64,000 bases of DNA from Clarireedia homoeocarpa (Eukaryota > Ascomycota > Leotiomycetes > Helotiales > Rutstroemiaceae). This document shows positions 10,573 through 21,511 of this stretch, piece after piece. Each line of letters begins with the position of its first letter. Within the stretch, counting starts at the first letter, position 1. The notes under the pieces are model-generated. The model saw nothing but the letters and a program-made list of their open reading frames with translations, had not been told where the DNA came from and searched no databases. The translations under genes and the position numbers were made by a program. Location: NCBI GenBank assembly GCA_001465935.1, contig LNKV01000013.1:62001-126000 (forward strand), read 5' to 3'.

Positions 10573-11717
10573 ATGTCCGTGAATTCAGCATCTTCTGTCC
10601 TTAGACGAGCTCTTCTTTATGGTAAATACAGTGTGGTCATATCAATTGAGCAGGTTCTGACCATCATGCAGTACCTTCTTCGTCACCTAAGTTCCTGGAG
10701 AAGTCTCGGGGATTAAAGGTCGATACTGTTGCGTATGATCTTGAAGATTCTGTGACTTTGGGGAATAAGGAGATGGCGAGGAAGAATATTGTTGACTTTT
10801 TGGGTGGTGAGAGGCCGAAAGATGTTGGGGAGTATGTATACTTCACACCCCCTTCCTTTCATAAAGGGGCGTCGTTCCGTTCTTGGTTTTGTCATTTCAT
10901 CTGATAGCAGCAGTGTTCCTGAACTTCACGCATATACTAATCGTAATACCACCATAGACTAGCCGTACGTATAAACTCAGTATCATCCGGACTCGCCCTC
11001 CAAGACCTCACCCAAGTCCTTAAAAGTCGCCATCTCGATACCCTCGTAGTACCCAAAGTCAACTCAGCATCCGACCTGCATTTTATAAACGACATTCTTC
11101 GACATAGTCTCCCATCTCGCCATCCATCCACTCCATCACCAGACTCCAACCCAGTCAAAATTCTAGCCCTGATAGAATCCGCTCAATCCATCCTCAACCT
11201 CTCTCAAATATGTGCTGCTTCTCCTTACCTTCACGGTCTTATCTTCGCAGCCGAAGACTTCTCCCTCGATCTCAATATCACGCGCACACCAAGTTTAGAT
11301 GAATTTCTCTACGCCAGAAGCCATATCGCGACATGTGCACGTGCGTTTGATCTTCCTTCTACTATTGATCTAGTCTGCACGTCGTATCGCGGAGAACAGG
11401 GCCAGAAACGGCTGCAGGAGGAGAGTCTACAGGGGAAGGGTTTAGGGTTTAATGGGAAACAGTGTATTCATCCGTCTCAGGTTGAGATAGTGCAGAAAGC
11501 ATTTGCACCAGGGGAAGACGAGGTAACGTGGAGTGTTCGAGTGGTGATAGCGGATGCGAAGGCGGATAGGGGAGGGAGGGGTGCGTGGACGTTGGATGGG
11601 AAGATGATTGATATGCCTGTGGTGGGAAAAGCGAAGGAAGTGGTCAAAAGGGCAGAATTGTGTGGATTTGATGTTGAGGAGCTGAAAGAGAAGTGGAAGG
11701 AACAGGAACCGGAGTGA
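10573..11717 (+). CDS. HpcH/HpaI aldolase / citrate lyase beta-like protein
   Basis: Predicted 322-residue TIM-barrel lyase related to CLYBL and CitE, enzymes acting on malyl-, citramalyl- or citryl-CoA with Mg2+. Exons: 10573-10621, 10672-10831 and 10958-11717 (969 nt). Family landmarks: LLYVPSSSPKFLEKS (residues 14-28), the AYDLEDSV motif (Glu41-Asp42), the barrel strand GELAVRINS, LVVPKVNSASDL, ILALIESAQSILNL with the metal-binding Glu, GLIFAAEDFSLDL with the metal-binding acidic residues, and GKQCIHPSQVEIVQKAFAP near the C-terminus. Length matches the family. The N-terminus is short and weakly basic, so mitochondrial targeting is possible but not clear. The specific CoA substrate is not deducible. 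Confidence 0.93.
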
Positions 11718-12324
11718 TACTGTATTCTTCTTGTGCAAGTATATGTCTGTTTGAGAGAATCGATGTAACTCAAGGCGTGTAATAGGAGGGATGGATGCTT
11801 CTGTACGTTGATCATGCGAATATTTCTCGAGCTCATGATCAGGTTTCCCATTTGGGATTGATGCGCTTTGCATCCAAATCCTCTATCTATACGTCGAACC
11901 TATAGTTAGATGGTAATATCAAGCCTTGAAGTGGGCATCTCATCCATCTATACAATCCTAGGAAGTACATAGAAGCAGATATAACCCGTGCGGAGCATTT
12001 CAATTGCTGAAATGCGCTGCTGAATAAGATGGCATCTAAGAGTTTATCATTCAGAAATGACGAATACTAGCAAAATAGAATCAAGAGATAAACTCGAAAT
12101 ATAAAGCAATCAGCCCTCAGCACAACGATGTAATGTTTTTCACTCTCCCGTGCGGGTCAAGAGGTGCCACTAGTTGATCCCTACTCGAATATTCGAATTA
12201 TTCAGCTAAGTTACAGTAGCAGGCACCCATAGCTTCACTGGATCTCCAAACAATCAGCTTTCCTCGCATCCAAGAATATTAATGTCCACGAAAGCAATAG
12301 CTGATCAAACTGTCAATCACACAA
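11718..12324. other. intergenic region, no supported gene
   Basis: A 607-bp stretch between two genes on the same strand. It probably holds the 3' region of the lyase gene and the promoter of the Tls1-like gene. The minus-strand open frames near 11477-11873 are shadows of the lyase 3' end. Confidence 0.5.
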
Positions 12325-13688
12325 ATGCCATCTCCTACACCCAACCCCGATCCCATCCCTCTATTTCGCCCCTCCAAAAAGCGCAAAATCTACCGTCAAC
12401 GCGCCGATGCTGATGCCGACACCGAAACCCAACCGGAACCATCCACCATCTCACTACCCAAACCCACGCAGCAAAGTCTCGACGAACTAATCGCATCCGC
12501 CAACCCACCAACTGACTCCGTAAGCCAGGATGCAAATGGAGAAGAAATCGACATAAGCAGCGTTCTGCGCCTGCGAAAGCAACGCAAGAAGATTGGGGGT
12601 GTTGGATTTACAGCCGAGAAAACGGGCGCGCATAGCGCCGAGGAAGATGGGGAAGAAGGAGCTCTAGTGAGATTCGGCGATGGCGAAGGTAATGAGAAAG
12701 AAGTAGAGACCGAGGGGGGAATGCGCAGATTTGCGCCGCAGATGGGAGTTTTAGGGAACGCGGCTGTGGACAAACATATGTGAGTTTCTCTACATCTACT
12801 ACTTCTACTTTCCTGCCCAGATGGAGGGTAGGGAGTAGCTGTTTTTTTGCAGTCGGAGATGGTGGCTAACGGGGAAAGGATGGCATATATAGAAGGGAAA
12901 CTGGCGCGACAAAACCCAGGCCCTAAATCCCTTTCTACTTCCCACGAAACGAATCCCTCCACTCAAACACTTAACACCCAATCCACCACCAGCAAACCCA
13001 AAGAAGTCGTCCGCGCTCCCACCACCAACGGGCAACTTCTAGAAATCGACTTAGGCGAAGAAGCCCGTCGACGCAATATGGAGCGCACAGAGATGGCGCG
13101 ACGTCGCGCACAAGGAGAAGTACTTGAGGATTTGGATGAGGAGGGAGGAGATTCGAGGAAGAAAGTCAAGCTGGGGAAAGATGGGAAGCCCCGGCGGTGG
13201 AGAAACAGGAGAGGGAGTGATGATGTGCAGAGGGATATGCTTGTGGAGGAGATTTTAAGGGAGAACAAACGTGAGTTTTTTCTTCTTTCTATATATACCT
13301 ACTTTCCAATCCTCTCATATCTCCTCACCCCCCCTCTTTTTATATATTACAGAAAAACTAACTCTCACAAGTCGACCTCTACGAACCACCCCCCAGCAGC
13401 ATCCTCCCCACCAACTCCTCCGACCCTTCCAACCCCAACACCAACAACGACGACACGCTCGCCGATCTGTTCCGCAAAAACTGGGAAGACGCAGCGTCGT
13501 TTACGGCAGCGCAGCGGCAGCAGCAACAGGCTGCGGCGGCGGCGAAGAAGAATAAGAACGGTGCCGGCGCGGCGGATAAGGCGAAGACGGAGGAGGAGAT
13601 GTATATGAAGGGGCCGAAGTTGGGGGGCAGTCGCAGCGCGAGAGCAGCAATGCGGGAGATGATGTTGGCGAAGAAGAAGAAGTTTTAG
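12325..13688 (+). CDS. Tls1/C9orf78 (HCA59) family splicing-associated protein
   Basis: Predicted 387-residue nuclear protein of the HCA59/C9orf78 family, whose S. pombe member Tls1 assists the spliceosome through Brr2. Exons: 12325-12779, 12879-13270 and 13372-13688 (1164 nt). Features: N-terminal LFRPSKKRKIYRQR, a central SSVLRLRKQRKKIGGVGF, VDKHMMAYIEGKLARQ at the exon 1/2 junction, RENKLDLYEPPPSSI at the exon 2/3 junction, and a C-terminal basic MREMMLAKKKKF. Both joints match the family consensus. The acceptor with the best pyrimidine tract in intron 1 (TTTTTTTGCAG, 12852) is out of frame. The frame-keeping AG at 12878 is used in this model. Much of the rest is charged and low in complexity. 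Confidence 0.85.
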
Positions 13689-14101
13689 GACCGGGGTGCG
13701 GTGTCTAAGGGCAGCGGGGCGAGGCAGGGAAGGAGGGATGGAGAAGAGGATGGGAGGGGAAAGGGAGGAAATTTGAATGTATAGATGGATAGATAGGTGT
13801 ATGAACGCTTTCTAGAGGTTATCATAATTCATTCGGGGAAGAAGGCGCTGCGAAAGATGGAAGTAGAGCAATAAAAAGTCGTGTGATATGCTCATTATGA
13901 TTATAATTGATTCATTGACTTGAATATATCTTTATCAACCAACTGCTGGTGCATTCATAAGATTAACAAACAACGTAAATCTTGGGTATTCATCCTCCAT
14001 CCTTGTATCCTCCATCCACCTTGTCTTTTCCAAAAATAAATAGAATAAATAAAGTACAGGAATAAAAGGTTATCTAAAAACAACCATATAGAGAAGTATT
14101 G

Positions 14102-14175
<74 letters not shown>

Positions 14176-14306
14176 CCATCAAAACGCCCTTCTTTTCGCT
14201 AATTCGTATACAGATATTGCGTAGCCCTTTATTTTTCCGTGACATGTCCATCCATTCCCATTAACTCCCATCTATGAGGATATCTATATGCCATTCCCCA
14301 ACCAAC
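13689..14306. other. convergent 3' region with poly(A) tract
   Basis: A 618-bp interval between converging genes with no supported gene. It contains short tandem TCCTCCATCC units near 13990-14020 and the 54-nt A run listed separately. Confidence 0.5.
14102..14175. repeat. 54-nt poly(A) followed by (GAAAA)n
   Basis: An uninterrupted A run at 14102-14155, then four GAAAA units. It lies just beyond the stop codons of both flanking genes. Confidence 0.95.
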
Positions 14307-15455
14307 TCAACACACCTCCCCAATATTCCTCACCGCCACTGCCGTCTCGCCATCCTCGCTCCCACCGCCCCCCGAACTCACAATCCTCCCCATCCCAAAC
14401 AGCTCCAAACCCTGCACCAGCCGAACCTCCTCCCCGGTCCCCAGCACCAGCACCTCGGGGCCCATCCTCCTCTCCGGAAACTTGTCACTCCTCGGACTAA
14501 CCACGCTCTCGACCTCCTCGCGCTCCCATTTCTTACTCTTGATGCTCCAGCTGGCGAAGCCCGTCGTCACTTTGTCGCCGTCGTGGGCCGAGATCCACGA
14601 GCGGGCGCAGAGGTTCTGTGCGATCTCGCGGCCGCCCGGGAACCCGGAGATGATGTTGCCGCCGAGGTACCACGGGTTGGAGATGCGGTCGAAGGCGTGC
14701 AGGAGGGTGGTCAGCGGGAGTGCGGCTTCGGCGATGAGATGAGAGGTTGCGTAGGGGGCGATGGTGCGGTAGGTGCACCCGTGTGGGGAGAAGATGACGG
14801 AGAGGGCACGGTCGGAGATGCTGGAGAAGGTGGATTGGAAGGAGTGGGGGGATGAAGGGGGGGTGAGTTGAGAGTTCTGGTGATGGTAATGATGATTGGT
14901 GATGGGTGGTCGGTAGGTTATACCGATTGCATTGTGGAGGCCGGTTAAGTCGTTCTTTTGGGGAAGAAATGTTATGGTGACTTCGCCGGGAGAGCCATTC
15001 GGTGTAGAGGCTGGAACGGGAATTCGCTGGATAGTCTCTTTTTGGCGTAGGCGTGGATCTTCCCATCGTTTGAGGGATATCACTTTCGACGTGTCAAAGT
15101 ACTTCCATCTCTTTATGGTCTTTGCTGCTCCTGGCTCCGCGAGTATGAGCGTCTTTCCTCCATTCGACGGTAGTTGTTTGAGTGTGGCTTCATGGCAGTG
15201 ATCAGTTTTGTCCTGACTTATGACTACAAGATCAGGCTCGGGTAGTTCTTGAAGGGAGGAGACACACGAAGGTGTCTTGAGAGTGGAGATGGAGAATTTT
15301 GGGTGGAATATCTTTGAAGGACCAGATATCCAAGGGTCGAGAAGGATGGTGAACGCATTCGAGCTCTGGCCTGGCGTAGGTGGGAAGGGAGAAATGGGCT
15401 CGAAGGTAAGGAGGAAGGAAGCATCCGAGTTGAGATGCTTAACTGTCAAGGACAT
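14307..15455 (-). CDS. metallo-beta-lactamase-fold protein with degenerate metal site
   Basis: Predicted 382-residue intronless protein resembling the fungal branch of the UlaG/UPF0173-like metallo-beta-lactamase superfamily. It starts MSLTVKHLNSDASFLL; this is the first in-frame ATG, because the frame upstream has only a TTG. A typical beta-strand segment FTILLDPWISG (35-45) is followed by PDLVVISQDKTDHCHEATL. There the canonical HxHxDH metal motif reads Gln81-Asp82-Lys83-Thr84-Asp85-His86, so two His ligands are replaced. Later segments ITFLPQKND, HNAIGITYR and ALSVIFSPHGCTY fit the barrel of the fold. The C-terminal 60 residues are charged. Function is unknown; loss of ligands suggests altered or absent hydrolase activity. 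Confidence 0.85.
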   Translation of the reverse strand: MSLTVKHLNSDASFLLTFEPISPFPPTPGQSSNAFTILLDPWISGPSKIFHPKFSISTLKTPSCVSSLQELPEPDLVVISQDKTDHCHEATLKQLPSNGGKTLILAEPGAAKTIKRWKYFDTSKVISLKRWEDPRLRQKETIQRIPVPASTPNGSPGEVTITFLPQKNDLTGLHNAIGITYRPPITNHHYHHQNSQLTPPSSPHSFQSTFSSISDRALSVIFSPHGCTYRTIAPYATSHLIAEAALPLTTLLHAFDRISNPWYLGGNIISGFPGGREIAQNLCARSWISAHDGDKVTTGFASWSIKSKKWEREEVESVVSPRSDKFPERRMGPEVLVLGTGEEVRLVQGLELFGMGRIVSSGGGGSEDGETAVAVRNIGEVC

Positions 15456-16334
15456 CTTCGAATTGTTGAATGATATTGTCGAGAAGGTTGCCAAAGCTCA
15501 TGCTACTCAAAAGGTGTGGCCAACGAACAAGCCGTGGAGCAGGTTCAGTAAGGCTATGGTTATGGATAGGAAGGATAGACTTTTCTGACATTAGAAGAGA
15601 TGTGGATGCGGATGCAGGATGGAATTGATGAAGTTTCCCATGTGTCTTGATGAATGAGCGCGTAGCCGTTAATATTATAAGTAGAACAAGAATAGAATGG
15701 GGTAGAGTAACGGTTCAATAGGTGAGCTTTGTAGCCGTTCCCTTTTACGAGTAGTGGAAAAAGGGAAAGGTTACGCGGTTTGTGAGATGCATCAAAGATC
15801 AACTTGATAACACACCCCAGTGCGCAGTTTACTGTAGAGCACGCATACAATGGAGGAGATACTTGTCCCAAGCTTTCTTGATAGGTTGCTCAGATGCATC
15901 TCCAGTCTCTTACCTCACTACTTCCGTATCTCTTTTGATTAATTGTTTCTTTTCCTGGTGGAACTGTGTTGGGTCGGATCTGTGAATAAGGAGTGAGCGA
16001 TCGGTTACAGTTGAACAATCTTGGTATTAAGCATTCTTGATGGGGGTCTCGAAGCGAGAATAGCCGGCAATGATCTACTCGACTCGGAAACATCTACAGA
16101 TTTAAGGAAGTCTAAGCGATGACGATTCAGCTGGTCCGATCTTTGATTACGGAGGGAAACATTGGACGAATGGTAAACGAGGGTTGGTAAGCTGAGGCTT
16201 CAAATGCTCAAGGGCCGCGACTGGGAATGAAAAACAAGGAAAGGAAAGGACTGTAACTTGGCGAACAATTGCATAATGTTAATTAAGAAGCTACTGGTGT
16301 GTGGCTCAGGGACCAATATCTTGATATCAGCCTC

Positions 16335-16392
16335 ATATGGATGAGAGATGAGGGATGAAGGATGAGGGATGAGAGATGAGAGATGAGAGATC
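16335..16392. repeat. GATGAG-type imperfect tandem repeat
   Basis: Units GATGAGAGATGAGGGATGAAGG and shorter GATGAGA copies follow one another. They are purine-rich on the plus strand. Confidence 0.85.
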
Positions 16393-16841
16393 AGACACTT
16401 CTATTCCAGTCCTATGGTTGGTTGGCCTCATTCCTCATTAGAACTATGCGTCAAGGTCAGTAGCGTATAGTGATGTAGGACTACCAATCTGCAATTTGAC
16501 CGTGGTACGCAGTAGACGATCTGATGCTACTGCCCTTAGCTTGACTAAAAGAATGCGCAACCCAGTCCTACGTGCTGTGCTCTTCCTAACCACTAGAGCA
16601 ACGGCTTCTACAAGTATCAACGATGCCCCAAACACGAGGCAAGCTGGCAAGAACCTCTTTCTCTTGATCAGATGCCGAATCCCGCTGCAGGCATGATGAC
16701 CCAACCGGAGTTGAAGCTTGTTAGTTGTGCGTTCTGTGCATTTTGTGTGCTCAAACTCCTATCTCAAAGCAGGTTAGTAGGGCGCAGCTCCAACGCTCCC
16801 CTGTGAAAGCTCGTTATCGCTCATTCGCCAGTTTCGAATCT

Positions 16842-16881
16842 ATTGCTACTTTCTGCTACTTTCTGCTACTTTCTGCTACTT
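16842..16881. repeat. 10-bp minisatellite (TTCTGCTACT)n
   Basis: Four near-exact head-to-tail copies of TTCTGCTACT. This is the third 10-bp-period array in the window. Confidence 0.95.
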
Positions 16882-17052
16882 TGTGAGTTACTCTTGTGCT
16901 GTACCCCTCTCGCCAAAATTCATGCTTTCCAAGTTTCTTGGAAAACAGCTGGTACTGTACTTTGCAGCTCATACTTCGTACAAAGTACCTGTAGACCGTT
17001 TGCTCCAACTCATCGATAAGGTCTCAGAGGTAAGTAGATAAAGCACGGCCGA

Positions 17053-17114
17053 CAGCTACAGCTACAGCTACAGCTACAGCTACGGCCACAGCTACAGCTA
17101 CAGCTACAGCTAAG
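17053..17114. repeat. hexanucleotide repeat (CAGCTA)n
   Basis: About ten CAGCTA units with one interruption (CGGCCA) near the middle and an AGCTAAGCTACGG end. Most copies contain the palindrome AGCT. Confidence 0.95.
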
Positions 17115-18963
17115 CTACGGCTGCCAGGATTCTCCAACTTCCAAGAGGAGTTTCCGCCCCTCGTTTGCTCATGGCTCATGCCACTATTGATAAGAAACAA
17201 AGCTCTTATCAGTTTTCCTATTGGGGAGCTCCGCACAACCCGTAATGCTGTAGTGCAATTCACACTTGATTCGGAAGGAAGTGCTCGCATTTTTTGCCCA
17301 TTACGATGAAGATCAGGGGGCAGCTTTGTGTCTCCCCGCTCGTCACTTGTCAATTCCAACTTCCTAGCAAGATTCCATGCTCCATAACGAGCAGCTCCAG
17401 CTCCAGCTTCATATGATTGGTTGTAATGAAGGAAATCTCTTTGCAAAAATTCTCTCCTCTCCACTAGCAAAAGCATTTATTACTCAAAGCTTGGGATTGG
17501 CTGCATGAATATCATGCCTAACAATGGAGAAAAGCCATTACAGTACTACCTACCTTGGTAATTATCCGTTAGAGGCGTGCACTAACTAGCAACAGCTTGG
17601 AGCTTGAGGCCGGTATTTGGCCATTCATTCTTTTGCCGCCATGGTCCAGGAGGAATCTGGATTTTTACAGCTGACACAATGCGACCCACGAGTAGAACTG
17701 ATTCAGTCCCACATGGGCCAACCCCGAGCTCTCCAACTCGCTATTTCCAGCTATGGATGTCTTTCGTATGGCGTGTTGTTTCTCTTTCTTGGTGAATATA
17801 CGAGTAAGTATCACCGGCGTTGTCGCAAACATTGAAGCGTGTTTGAGAAGGCAGCTATCTGGTCCGCTATCTAATCGTTTATCCCGGTTCCTCCAACCGT
17901 CGAGGGCCTTACCTACCGCGCATGTGCAATACCTCCCCTCCCCATTTTCATTCCCTCTTCCCGGTGACTAGACGGTATCCATTATTCTTTCATCCTTTCG
18001 CATTATTGAATCGGGGCACAGGCCCAGGTCGATGCTAGAAACAGGCTTGCACTTTCGAGGCAACAAAGCTCGGTTCCCTTGGATACTCGCTCGTACTTGT
18101 AGATGCAACACAGGAAACCTTGGAACAGAACCTTGGAAAGAGCTGAGGGCTTTCACGAGGCGCCGGTAACTTGCAGTGTGAGGTAAGATCTTTGGATGGG
18201 GAGAAGAGAGAGCATGACTGGCTGCAGCCACTCCCACTCCAGTCCGAGTCCCAGTTACCGTGCAATGCACATACGTCCTTCCCCACCCAGATGGAGAGTG
18301 GATGGAACATGGAACCATGGAACCTTTGGAAGACCTCGTCCATCGTGGCTTGGGCCGATAGAAAAGAGCAAAGAGCTTCTTTTTCCTAGCCAGCTAGTTC
18401 TAACTGAAAGGACGAAAGGACCCCTCCCTCAATCAATAACCTTAGCTCTGCTCTGCCTTGTACTTGGACTCTCCTACCTCCCTCGACCTATCTCTCCCTC
18501 CCAAACAGGAATATTTACAGAACCACACTATACATATTCTTTTCTCAAACACCAATTGTATTGGAATTCTCAATTTGCTAAAGCGGAAAAATAGAGCTAA
18601 AGGAGCTAAAAGAGCTCCAGGAGCTTCAAAGCATATTCCTTTTTCTCCCTTTGACCATAATCCCACATACCACATACCACATACCTTTCCAATCGTACCG
18701 CCTGCCTGTACACAAGTACCTTACCTTTGTTGTGTACCTCGAAAGGACTATTCCCTCTTGCATATCATTATCTTCTATGAAGATTATGCACGAATTTTGC
18801 TAGAATTGCTATCAGCACTATTATTATACTTATCCATTGATTTGAAACGCTCCTTGATACCGAAGCGTCGAACGAGCGAGCGAGCGAGCGAGAGCAGTGC
18901 GACCTATCTAAACTCCAAGCCCAGCTTCTCTCAGAAGAATCCATCGTCCCCCAAGGACTGGGA

Positions 18964-20555
18964 ATGGTGGAGTCTACCTTGACGATGCCTCCTCGTTCTT
19001 CGTTGACATCGTCCTTTTCTGTTTCGGACGCCAATAATGAAGTCGTTTGCCCATTGAGAAATCAGGATGGCTCAAGTTGTCGCAAACGTTGCCTCGGCGT
19101 GAGTGCCTCTGCCTCTGCTCTGCTGTATCTGCTGTACCCCTTTGGAAGCTACTTCCTTAATTGTACGGTTCAATCTGTGGTAACAAGCGAGTGAGATGGA
19201 CAGGAAAAACGATATCGATCAATGCAAGAGCATATTAGAAGAGCTCATCCAGAACATTACATTTCGAAGCTTCCTGCGACCGAAGAGAGCTTCCAACTTA
19301 TGATCAATACCCCGCCTTCAGAGCGACCGCCGCCTCCAACAAGCTCAGCTCAAACATCGCATAGTCCGTACAATGGTTTTACAACTTCTTTCTTTCTGCA
19401 AGTCTGCTAACTATGTCTTAAGGTTTCACACACGAGCGACCGAATTATTATGGCGACGACTCCAGTACTCCGAACACTCCTAGGATTTTGGACGATAGCT
19501 CAATGCTGCCAGCCGCTAGCGCTGCTGCAGCTTTGGCACAACTACACAACCACAAGTTAGACAGTGATTGGGAATCTGAATTGGTGAGTTCACGCCCTAG
19601 TTTCTCTTGCATGCGAAAAGAGTTCCTTGCTAATTTTTCAGGACTGGATGTCCGACACTGAGGCTCACAAACAAGCAATGCGAGCTTCCATAGAGCTTCC
19701 TCCGATCCACTCAAATCACATCGAACCTACCAGCGATCCCTTCTCTCATCACAATTCCCACCGGCGCAGAGATCTTCTCCCTTCAATACTGTCTGCCTCG
19801 CCTCCCGGAAGATCCTCCACTTTGCCACCCATACAAAGACATCCGAGTACCGGTCGTCCCCGAAAACATTCGGTTTCGAAACGTGCTCGGGAACCACAAC
19901 ATAGGAGGCAAAAGTCTCGTGGAGACCAAGCTCACTTGCGACGTATGAGTCATGATCGCAAAGCTCAATCTGCCGAGCCGTCAACTGCATTCTCTGCAGC
20001 ATACGGTGCATACGGGAAGAGATGGGAAGATTTGATTGATGCGGCAACCTCAGCAACAGAGGACGTAGATGACGATAGAACACCAGTTAGTCTTATTCTT
20101 AAAAAGACCTTCCTACCCTGCTGACAAACCAATAGGTACCTCCATCACCTGTTTCAGTGAATCGTGCATCAATGCCTCCATTTTCTGCCTCCCACTTCCA
20201 AGGATACCAAGCCTCGCCTTTACAACAGGCACTCACCCCACCTTCATATATGCCTGAAGCACCAGAACCCTTTCCCTCTGTGGAGAGTGGTGAAAGTGGC
20301 GACAATTTCCATATTGAATCCCAAGGACTTTCAGATTCATCGCCAAGCTTCTCTTCCACAAACATACAAATATACTGCGCAGCTTGTCAGAAAGTCTCCC
20401 TGCTCAAAGAATCATATGCATGCACAGAGTGTATCTGTGGTATATGCCAAGCATGCGTCGAGGTTCTCATGGGTGAACAAGGCGCGCGCAGAAAATGTCC
20501 ACGATGTGCTACCATTGGAGGCCGTTTTAAACCATTTCAATTAGATATTCGTTAG
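18964..20555 (+). CDS. zinc-finger protein with N-terminal C2H2 and C-terminal CxxC cluster
   Basis: Predicted 443-residue protein of a conserved filamentous-fungal family without a firm function. Exons: 18964-19098, 19204-19375, 19423-19583, 19642-20085 and 20136-20555 (1332 nt). The N-terminal finger VCPLRNQDGSSCRKRC... (Cys29, Cys39, Cys43) continues across the first splice into KRYRSMQEHIRRAHPEHY (His55, His60). The middle is low-complexity Ser/Pro/Arg with a basic patch. The C-terminus has IYCAACQKVSL, YACTECICGICQACV and RKCPRC (last pair at 425 and 428), a RING-like cysteine arrangement. A second in-frame ATG lies at 18985. Nuclear location and DNA, RNA or protein binding are inferred. 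Confidence 0.88.
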
Positions 20556-21511
20556 TAGATCCATCACTGGACAATGATATTTGGGAAGGAGTTATTGGCT
20601 AGCTTGGAACAGCATAGATTGAAGTTTGCAAAAGGGCAAGGCGTCTTGTTTTATTCCCAGGATCTAAGGGTTGCTCTTGTTGTTGATGTCTTTTGGATAT
20701 AGGTGGGTTGGTATTGGGAATCCGCCCAATTTTGATGCTTGTTGTATGAAACGTATCAAGACATTTTGGGCTGATGTTTATAGTTGAATGCAAAGAAACC
20801 TTTCAGGACAGATACGAGAAAGTTAGACATATAAACTCACATTTTAGTAATCACTACGGATCTTTATCCCCATTGGTGAGCATTGGCGGATCCGGTGGGG
20901 TCAAACGTCAAAATTCAATAGCTCAACTGCAGAGATTAGATGAAAGCACTTCTGATCTATCAACTCGCAGGTACGAGTGTCTCAGGGGCTGTTGGTGGCA
21001 CTACTCGGTAAAGACACGGATTGAGCCTTGGATGCAGCTCCAATCATCCACGGACCCCAATTACGGCGCCCAGAATGGGCTGAAGATCAACAAGACAGCC
21101 TTGTTGGCACCAACTCCAGAAGAAGAAAATGTCCTTTCCCGTCACTAGCTGAAATTGCTCCCATCGCCAATCAGGTGTTACCAAATATGTTTCATGAATG
21201 CTCTTTGCTATGGTAATAGCGAACGTGATTCGTCGCTGACGTGAGGGCATCCCGGACGACCTGACAACCTGAAGAATGCATGAGCGGCGTGATTCGACTT
21301 TTTGTGTGACCGGTTCGCGGCGTAGATTTGACGAAGATATATATAAATGTATAGCAATTGAGTTACCTCGCACATTTATTTCCACTTGCTCTTCATTACA
21401 GCTTACTTTTTTGTCTTTGCTGTGTTGATTAGACTTGGAGAAGTTCGTTTTGTTTGCTAAAATTTGTTGCTGCAAATCATCACCTTCACGTCCTAGTCAG
21501 CCTCAGACAGT
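20556..21511. other. intergenic region, no supported gene
   Basis: A 956-bp stretch. The small open frames (for example 20774-21148) show no domain or splice support. It probably holds the 3' end of the zinc protein gene and the promoter of the FAD oxidase. Confidence 0.5.

Larger units (their letters stand above)
15456..18963. other. long divergent intergenic region (3.5 kb)
   Basis: No gene is supported on either strand. It contains several tandem repeats: GATGAG-type units at 16335-16392, a 10-bp TTCTGCTACT array at 16842-16881, and an AGCTAC array at 17053-17114. From about 18405 to 18960 the plus strand becomes pyrimidine-rich, so this end is the likely promoter or leader of the zinc protein gene at 18964. 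Confidence 0.5.

Noticed and set aside
17053..17114. Regular AGCTAC repeat considered as a CRISPR-like or binding array
   Set aside because: The 6-bp unit has no spacers. It is a plain microsatellite in a eukaryotic genome.
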